This document shows, piece by piece, positions 58,442 to 64,000 of a stretch of DNA of 64,000 nucleotides (position 1 is the stretch's first letter; each line of letters starts with the position of its first letter). The notes beneath the pieces are model-generated. The model had not been told where the DNA came from. It did not search any database and saw nothing but the letters and a program-made list of their open reading frames with translations. The DNA lies in assembly GCA_964531095.1 (NCBI GenBank), contig CAZHED010000020.1, positions 35,661 to 99,660 of the forward strand, in the 5' to 3' direction. Source of the DNA: Palsa-1150 sp964531095 (GTDB taxonomy: Bacteria; Myxococcota_A; Polyangia; Polyangiales; Polyangiaceae). The position numbers were made by a program, and so were the translations under genes.

Positions 58442-60706
58442 ATGCGAAAGTTATTGGAGCTGCATGGATGGGTTGGTCTCGCTGCCGTCTGCGGCGCCAC
58501 GTTCGTCGTGAGCCTCTCGGGCTGCGGCAGCGACGATTCGGGGTTTGTCGGGGGAGGCAACGATGGGGGCTCGTCGTCGTCGAGCGGCTCGTCCTCCGGC
58601 GGCTCGTCGTCCTCCGGCAGCTCGTCGTCCTCCGGCGGCTCGTCGTCCTCCGGCGGCTCGTCGTCGGGCAGCTCGTCGTCGAGCGGCTCGTCGTCGGGCA
58701 GCTCGTCGTCGTCGTCCAGTGGGGCCTCGTCCTCCAGTGGGAGTGGAAGCGGCGGGGTCAACGACGGCGGCCTCGACGCGACGATGGACGCGGACGCCGC
58801 GATGAAGGGCGACTCCACGATGGCCGGTGACTCGAACCCCGGCGACTCCGGCGGCGACGCGACCATGAACGACGCCGCCGATGCGAACGATTCCGCGATG
58901 GCGAACGACGCGACGGACGGGAGCGCTGCTTGCCCGGTCGACAACACGAAGTGCAACGCCCCCGGAACTGCCGGCCTGTGCAAAGCGGGCGCCTGCTCCG
59001 ATTGCGTGAGCGTGACCGACGACGCCCACTGCATGACCGCGTACGGCAGTGCGTCGAGCCCATACCTTTGCCTCGCGGGCGCGTGCACCGCGGGCGATTG
59101 TCGCGCAAATGCCGACTGCGCCGCGAACCCGAACGGCAGGCTGTGCGGGGCATCGACGCCCCATCACTGCGGCAAGTGCACGACCGACGAGCAGTGCGCG
59201 GGCAACGCCGGGGGCGCCGTGTGCAACACGAGCACCGGCCAGTGCGTCGCCGGCACGTGCACGGGCGTTGCGGCTGGAGGAGCGCCCGGAACGTGCGCGA
59301 TCAACGCCTCGGATATCTGCTGCACGGGGACGTGCCAATCGGGCGCGGGAGCGAATGCCTGTTGCCCGGGGGCCAATGCGCTGGCGTACTGCGCGGGCAA
59401 GATCGGCGACCCACACGCCGCATGCGTCAACAACGTGTGCACAGCGTGTCCCGTTCCCATCGCCGCCACCTACCTGGTCGACCCGGTCGGCGGCAGTGAC
59501 GTCGGCGGCACAGGCGACCATACGACGGCGGGTTGCGCGTTCAAGACGATCACCCGAGCGTTGCAGGTGATCGGGACGTCCCCGCTGGTCGCCACCTCGA
59601 TCACCGTCCTGGGCCCCTCGACCGTCCGGGCGGGTGAGACCTTCCCGATCCCGCTGCCCGCGAATGTCACGGTCACGACGACGGGCGGTCCGGTTCACGT
59701 CGATGTGCCTGCCGGTTCGTCGGGCTTCGCGCTGAGCGAAGTCGGCTCCGGGATCGCAGGCGGTGCAGTGGCTGACGGAGGCGCGGCGCCCGTGCTGACC
59801 ATCGGCGGTCCGCACGGCGGTGCCAACGACGCGACGTCGGGCATCGTCGTCGACACGGGCACGGGCGTCAGCTCCGCCAACGCCCCGCGGATCTCCAACC
59901 TCATCGTGACAAACTTCCTCGAAGACGGGATCCTCGTGCAAAATACGGGCATCTTGACGGTTGGCGCCGGCGTGACGTCGACTCTGAACGGCACGCCCAC
60001 CGCCGCCGGGCGAAGAGCGGGCTTGCACGTGACGGGCAACGGGCAGGCGATCGTCGATGTCGCCGCCGGCGCCGCGCCCGCACACTTCGACGCGAACACG
60101 AATCATGGCATTCGGGTGGACACGTCGGGCACAGTCACCGTCACGGGCACCGTCACCAGCGCGCCCGCCGGCACCGGAACCGTGACGACCAACGGCAACT
60201 ACGCCGCCGGGGTCTGGATTCAACAGACGGCCGCCACTCCGCCCGCCAGCGCGATCACGGGGCTTGTCTCGTTCGCGAATACGAACGGCAACGGGATTCG
60301 AATCTTCGCCGGGTCAAGCGTTCGCATCCGAGCCAGTGTCTCGCTCGGCAACCAAGGAGACGGAGTTCTCGTTTCCGCGGCCGCGGGCGGCAGCAACGAC
60401 ATCAGCAACATCGATCTCGGCAGGGCCGTGGACGCGGGAGGGACTTTTGGCGCGAACACGTTCCAGGAGCCGCTTGGCTCGGGCAACAACGGTGCCGCGG
60501 GCATATGCCTTCAAGTCCGAAACAACGCGGGGACGCTGCACGCGGAAGGCAACGTCTTCGGCGCCATCCACTGCGCCACCGGCGCGGGCGCCTTGACGAC
60601 CAACAACGGCGCCTGCGACAACGCCGCGTGCGCAGCGGGCGTGTGCGACCTCGGCATCACGAACGCGACGGGAAACGCCGTCGACGTTTCGATGTGTAGT
60701 CCCTAA
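58442..60706 (+). CDS. Ser-rich Cys-repeat lipoprotein with right-handed beta-helix domain
   Basis: The ATG at 58442 follows a GAGGGAG site and gives 754 residues; lipobox LSGC is near residue 28. Residues about 42-105 are an almost pure Ser/Gly tract, then an Asp/Ala/Met-rich linker. From about 160 to 340 lies a Cys-rich region (CPVDNTKCNAPGTAGLCKAGAC, CCTGTCQSGAGANACCPG) of the disulfide-rich type common in myxobacterial lipoproteins. Residues about 350-740 look like a DUF1565-type parallel beta-helix: YLVDPVGGSDVGGTGDH, CAFKTITRALQ, then repeated GILVQNTG- and GIRVDTSG-like turns. Such domains bind or cleave polysaccharides, but no catalytic residues were identified. It converges on the vWA lipoprotein. 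Confidence 0.88.
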   Translation: MRKLLELHGWVGLAAVCGATFVVSLSGCGSDDSGFVGGGNDGGSSSSSGSSSGGSSSSGSSSSSGGSSSSGGSSSGSSSSSGSSSGSSSSSSSGASSSSGSGSGGVNDGGLDATMDADAAMKGDSTMAGDSNPGDSGGDATMNDAADANDSAMANDATDGSAACPVDNTKCNAPGTAGLCKAGACSDCVSVTDDAHCMTAYGSASSPYLCLAGACTAGDCRANADCAANPNGRLCGASTPHHCGKCTTDEQCAGNAGGAVCNTSTGQCVAGTCTGVAAGGAPGTCAINASDICCTGTCQSGAGANACCPGANALAYCAGKIGDPHAACVNNVCTACPVPIAATYLVDPVGGSDVGGTGDHTTAGCAFKTITRALQVIGTSPLVATSITVLGPSTVRAGETFPIPLPANVTVTTTGGPVHVDVPAGSSGFALSEVGSGIAGGAVADGGAAPVLTIGGPHGGANDATSGIVVDTGTGVSSANAPRISNLIVTNFLEDGILVQNTGILTVGAGVTSTLNGTPTAAGRRAGLHVTGNGQAIVDVAAGAAPAHFDANTNHGIRVDTSGTVTVTGTVTSAPAGTGTVTTNGNYAAGVWIQQTAATPPASAITGLVSFANTNGNGIRIFAGSSVRIRASVSLGNQGDGVLVSAAAGGSNDISNIDLGRAVDAGGTFGANTFQEPLGSGNNGAAGICLQVRNNAGTLHAEGNVFGAIHCATGAGALTTNNGACDNAACAAGVCDLGITNATGNAVDVSMCSP
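58571..58747 (+). repeat. Ser/Gly-coding low-complexity tract
   Basis: About 180 bases of repeated TCG/TCC/GGC codons encode the Ser/Gly linker of the beta-helix lipoprotein. Several 18-base units recur with little change, so replication slippage could alter the linker length in frame. Confidence 0.85.
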
Positions 60707-61897
60707 TCAATACGTCACTGTCGGGCACCCGGCGACGATGCGGACGTCGAGCACGTCGCCGTCGAGTATCTTCTGGCAGCTCGCTCCCGTGATCGTCACC
60801 GTGGTGCCGTCCAGGGTCCATCCGTCGGGCCCCGACTGCGGGACGGGATGCTCGTCGAAAAACACGTTGACCAGCCCCGGGTCGGGCGGGGCGTTTCCGA
60901 GGGCGAGCGTGCAGGTCCCGGTGATCTTGGCGGCGATGCCGGAGAGCGCGGCCTGCAGCGCCGACTGATCCGCGGAGTCGATCGCGTAGTATTGCGGCTC
61001 GCTGCCACGCGCCGTGCCGCCCGCCATCGCCAGGTCATCGAGCAGACTGGCGTAGGGAGCGCTCCCCGGGACTCCGACGACGTAGACGGGAATCCCGGCC
61101 GCGGCGATCGCGCGGACCGCATCGATGGTCGGCTCTTGGTCGAGACACGCGAACGCCCCTCCGTTCGGGTCGGCGCAGCAATTCGTCGGCCCGCCCGGGG
61201 GGCAGCCGGTATCGTTTTCGATGTTGAACGTGCACAGGTCGACCGTGCACCGGGCCGCTGCATTGCAATTGGGTCCGCCGTCGGTGGCCAGGATGACGTA
61301 CGTCTTGCCGGCGAGCGAACTGACCGTCCCGAGCAGCGCGGACAGTGTGGCGGCCGTGGGTGTTCCGCCGCTGGCCGAGATGCGGCTGAGCACAGTGATG
61401 AGCGCGGCCTCCGTGGCCCCCAGCGCCCCCGCCGGCCGATCCCCGGGCTGCGTGCGGAACACTTCCACTCCGGGCGCGCACTGGTCTTCCGAAGGATTCG
61501 GAAAGACCGCGGCGCCGACGTTCGCCCTCGGCCCCAGCGCGACGACGAGGTTCTGGAGGGCGATCTGGACGTTGGTCCATTTGTTCATCTCGGCCATGCT
61601 GCCCGAGCGGTCGAGGACGAAGTAGAGGTTCGGCGCGTCGATGACCAATGGCTCGTCGGCGCACGCGCAGACTCCTCCCTCGGGGCCGAGGCTGCACATG
61701 GGCACGCGCGGATTGGCGCCGAAGCTGAAGCCGGGGATCGAACCGCCGTCGCCCCCGCTGCCTTGGCTTGGGATGTAGTTGCCGTAGGTCGGCGGCAGAT
61801 CGGACGAGCCGCAGCCGAGCGCCGCGGCGAGCGCGAGCACGGGCGCGGCGACCGCGGCGACGCGCGCGCGCGACGGAGGGTGAACGCAGGCGGGCAC
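60707..61897 (-). CDS. von Willebrand factor A-domain lipoprotein
   Basis: The GTG at 61897 places a lipoprotein signal at the N-terminus (VAAVAAPVLALAAALGC, lipobox ALGC) and gives 396 residues; longer readings from 61993 or 62206 put about 30 or 100 unrelated residues ahead of it and run into the divergent gene. A Gly/Ser-rich linker precedes the vWA domain, whose MIDAS is complete: DRSGSM in NLYFVLDRSGSM, a Thr in SGGTPTAATL and an Asp in VILATDGGPNC. Cys pairs in the middle (CNAAARCTVDLC, CPPGGPTNCC) suggest disulfides. A C-terminal beta domain follows (CTLALGNAPPDPG, VFFDEHPVP). vWA proteins mediate metal-dependent protein contacts, here probably on the surface. No clear ribosome site precedes the GTG. 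Confidence 0.82.
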   Translation of the reverse strand: MPACVHPPSRARVAAVAAPVLALAAALGCGSSDLPPTYGNYIPSQGSGGDGGSIPGFSFGANPRVPMCSLGPEGGVCACADEPLVIDAPNLYFVLDRSGSMAEMNKWTNVQIALQNLVVALGPRANVGAAVFPNPSEDQCAPGVEVFRTQPGDRPAGALGATEAALITVLSRISASGGTPTAATLSALLGTVSSLAGKTYVILATDGGPNCNAAARCTVDLCTFNIENDTGCPPGGPTNCCADPNGGAFACLDQEPTIDAVRAIAAAGIPVYVVGVPGSAPYASLLDDLAMAGGTARGSEPQYYAIDSADQSALQAALSGIAAKITGTCTLALGNAPPDPGLVNVFFDEHPVPQSGPDGWTLDGTTVTITGASCQKILDGDVLDVRIVAGCPTVTY

Positions 61898-61991
61898 CAG
61901 AGTGGATCGTAGCAGGCGCCAGGCCCCCGACGGCGCTTCCGAATGCTGCGGCACGCTACAATGCAGCCTCCCGCCGCGCACGCGGGCCTTC

Positions 61992-64000
61992 ATGGTCACA
62001 CCGGTCCCACCTGCTCGGCGCTCCGCTGCATTCGCGCGGGCGATCGGCGCAACGATCGCCGTCGTGGTCGCGGCGGGCGGAATCCCCGGGGGACGGCTGC
62101 GCTCCCTCCCCGGCCACGACGCCGCTCCAAAAGGCCCCGTCGACCAAGCCGGGCGCGACGGCGCGGTCGACGTGACCGTCCACGACGCCGCGGGTGGCTC
62201 GCCCATCGCCGGATCGCACGTCCGCGCCCTTTCGATCCTCGACGACCTTCCCTACCTCGCGGACGGGACCGACACCGACAGGGCCGGGCACGCGCTCCTC
62301 GCCCGGCTGCCGCACGGCGCGACGTGGATCGTGGCCGATGCGCCCGGGCATGCGCGGGGGTCGACGCGCATCGTGGTCGACTCCCAGCCGCGGGCAGTCG
62401 CCATCGACCTCGATCCGGAGCACGTCATCGATGTCTCCGTGAGGGAAGAAGGGGCGGCGCCCATCGCCGGCGCGGAGATCGAGGTCGTCGCGCCCGGCGA
62501 TCCCCTCCCGGTCGGCGCGCGCACCGGAAGCGACGGCGTTGCGCGCGTGGGACGCCTCGCCAGCGGACCCTGGCGCGTGACGGCGCGCGCGCCGGGCTAC
62601 GAGGAGTCGAGCGGCCGCGCGGAGCGCGACGGCGAAACGGTCGCGATCGCGCTGCGCAAGCTCGGGTCGCTCACGGTGCACGTCGTCGGCGACGCCTCTT
62701 CGGCCGTTTCCGGGGCGCGCGTGCTGGTGGCAGGCGCGACCCTGTGGCCGGCGCGCGCGGCGGAAACGGACGCCCGCGGCGACGTGCGAATCGGGGGCCT
62801 GATGGCGGGGGTCTACGCGCTGCGCGCCAGCCGAGGCGATCGAGTGTCGGGCATCGAGCTCGGCGTCTCGCTCGGCCGTGGCGAGGACAAGGCGGTGGTG
62901 CTGCGTCTGGCGCCAGGGCGCTGGGTGGGCGTGCGTGTCGCCGACGGCGACTCTGACGATGCCGCGCCGATCGCAGCGGCGCGCGTGATGCTGGCCGAAA
63001 GCGGGCTCTCGCCGTTCCCCCTCGAAGCGACGACCGACGCAGAAGGCAAGGCCCGGCTGGGCCCGATCGCTCCAGGCGCGGCCACGCTGAGCGTGCGCGC
63101 GACGGGTTTCGTTTCTCGCGCCGCGATCGTGCTTTCCGATCCCCCGCCGGTCGAGACGCGCGTCGCGCTCGTGCGCGCGGGAGCGCTCAGCGGGCGCGTC
63201 GTCGACGAGCGCGGCTACCCGGTCGACGGGGCCACCATCCAGATCGTCGGCACCGACCCGAGCGGCGCGCCGATCTTCGACGACCCACGCCGAGCGTCCT
63301 TTCAAGCGGCCCATTTCGACGCGATGCTCGGCGGGCCCGCCCCGCTCGTCGCCGCCGGAGAGCTCGGGGTCATGCCCGGCACAGTCCCTCCCATTCCGCT
63401 GTCGGCGATCGGCGACCGCTCGACTTGGTCGTCGGCGCTCGACGCCGAGCCGTGGGTGACGCGCGCAGACGGCACGTTCCGCGCCTCGCCGACGTCGCCA
63501 GGCCGACTGCGCGCCTTCGTGCATCATCCCCAGTTCGTCGAAGCGCAGAGCGAGCCCGTGACGCTGACGCCGGGCGGCGAGGTCGAAGTCGAGATCGTGA
63601 TGCACGGCGGGGGCGCACTGGAAGGCCGCGTCGTCGACGCGCGCGACCGCCCCGTCGAAGGGGCGCGTGTCTCCGTGTCGGCGACGCGCGGCACGCTCGA
63701 TCGCACGACGCGTACGGCGAGCGACGGGACGTTCGCATTCAGCGCGGTTCCCGACTCCGTGACCCTGACCGCGAGTGCGGGGGACGACGAGGAATCGACC
63801 GTGCGGCTGTCGCTCGATGTCCCGGAGGGGTCGCGAAAAGAAGTGGTCATGCGCCTTCCCGAGCCGCGCGGGCCGCTGGCTGTCACCGTGGTCGACGATC
63901 ATGATTGGCCGATCGCGGCGGCGCAGCTGAGCGCGACTTCGCTCTTCGCCGGCGCGCCCCTTCGCACCACGTCGTTCACCGACGCGCACGGGGACGCGCC
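61992..64000 (+). CDS. Carboxypeptidase-regulatory-repeat surface protein, cut by the right edge
   Basis: The ATG at 61992 starts a frame that is open to the window's end (669 codons visible). A short basic segment and a hydrophobic stretch (IGATIAVVVAAGGIPGG) suggest a signal or anchor. The rest is a chain of carboxypeptidase-regulatory-like (transthyretin/SpaA-type) beta domains of about 80 residues, each with a V-x-D-x-x-G-x-P-hydrophobic opener and a T-D-x-x-G-x-A closing turn: VTVHDAAGGSPIAGSHV, TDAEGKARLGPIAPG, GRVVDERGYPVDGATI, GRVVDARDRPVEGARVSVSAT, TASDGTFAF. Six or more are visible. Such proteins are surface-exposed or periplasmic, with repeats giving length. Divergent from the vWA lipoprotein, with about 95 bases between. 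Confidence 0.82.
   Translation, partial: MVTPVPPARRSAAFARAIGATIAVVVAAGGIPGGRLRSLPGHDAAPKGPVDQAGRDGAVDVTVHDAAGGSPIAGSHVRALSILDDLPYLADGTDTDRAGHALLARLPHGATWIVADAPGHARGSTRIVVDSQPRAVAIDLDPEHVIDVSVREEGAAPIAGAEIEVVAPGDPLPVGARTGSDGVARVGRLASGPWRVTARAPGYEESSGRAERDGETVAIALRKLGSLTVHVVGDASSAVSGARVLVAGATLWPARAAETDARGDVRIGGLMAGVYALRASRGDRVSGIELGVSLGRGEDKAVVLRLAPGRWVGVRVADGDSDDAAPIAAARVMLAESGLSPFPLEATTDAEGKARLGPIAPGAATLSVRATGFVSRAAIVLSDPPPVETRVALVRAGALSGRVVDERGYPVDGATIQIVGTDPSGAPIFDDPRRASFQAAHFDAMLGGPAPLVAAGELGVMPGTVPPIPLSAIGDRSTWSSALDAEPWVTRADGTFRASPTSPGRLRAFVHHPQFVEAQSEPVTLTPGGEVEVEIVMHGGGALEGRVVDARDRPVEGARVSVSATRGTLDRTTRTASDGTFAFSAVPDSVTLTASAGDDEESTVRLSLDVPEGSRKEVVMRLPEPRGPLAVTVVDDHDWPIAAAQLSATSLFAGAPLRTTSFTDAHGDA

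Noticed and set aside
58571..58747. Regular short repeats that could suggest a CRISPR-like array
   Set aside because: There are no unique spacers; it is a Ser/Gly-coding low-complexity tract inside an open reading frame, with no cas genes in the window.

Overview
This is high-GC, gene-dense DNA from a predatory-type myxobacterium, most likely order Polyangiales (relatives of Labilithrix, Polyangium or Sorangium). The evidence is indirect: many lipoproteins with Asp/Ala/Gly- or Ser/Gly-rich linkers and Cys motifs, Hanks-type Ser/Thr kinases with fused sensory domains, an AgmX-like protein, a DUF4388 regulator, collagen-like and RCC1-repeat lipoproteins, and almost no rare-codon genes. No rRNA, CRISPR array or insertion sequence was seen.

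Layout. 1-3.6 kb (minus): an outer-membrane-type protein, an ECF sigma factor, its probable membrane anti-sigma partner and a seven-repeat RCC1 lipoprotein, apparently one transcription unit. 3.66-9.3 kb (plus): astB, a membrane glutaredoxin, proS, an alpha/beta hydrolase and a Cys/Met-metabolism PLP enzyme; the last three are translationally coupled. 9.3-18.6 kb: a UvrD/Rep helicase, three envelope proteins, a SNF2 helicase and an Omp85-type barrel. 18.8-25 kb: a Cys-rich lipoprotein, an FGE-sulfatase-domain protein divergent from a kinase-PilZ fusion, and an OmpA/Cys-rich lipoprotein operon. 25.1-34.1 kb: an acetyltransferase, the trxA-kinase-phosphoesterase run, an SppA protease fused to an N-terminal outer-membrane-like domain, and a UDP-sugar pyrophosphorylase-like enzyme.

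34.1-48.2 kb is the accessory-looking part. It holds two large surface lipoproteins (PPC-like and RTX-repeat), two head-to-head serine tRNA genes (CGA and GGA anticodons), a decayed tyrosine recombinase ending exactly at the 3' end of tRNA-Ser(GGA), a collagen-like/beta-propeller surface protein, then TetR, NmrA, LysR, HxlR, DoxX, DUF998 and PadR genes packed into about 5.3 kb, and finally an orphan beta-class DNA methyltransferase. This suggests an old integrative element or repeated insertion at a tRNA-Ser site, though no second attachment site was identified.

48.2-64 kb returns to core-like envelope and signalling genes: a GT-C glycosyltransferase-like membrane protein, a sulfatase-fold protein lacking the catalytic motifs and coupled to a large receiver/DUF4388/PEGA regulator, a peptidase-MA metalloprotease, a Ser-rich beta-helix lipoprotein, a von Willebrand A lipoprotein and, running off the right edge, a carboxypeptidase-regulatory-repeat protein. 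The first and last genes are incomplete in the window.
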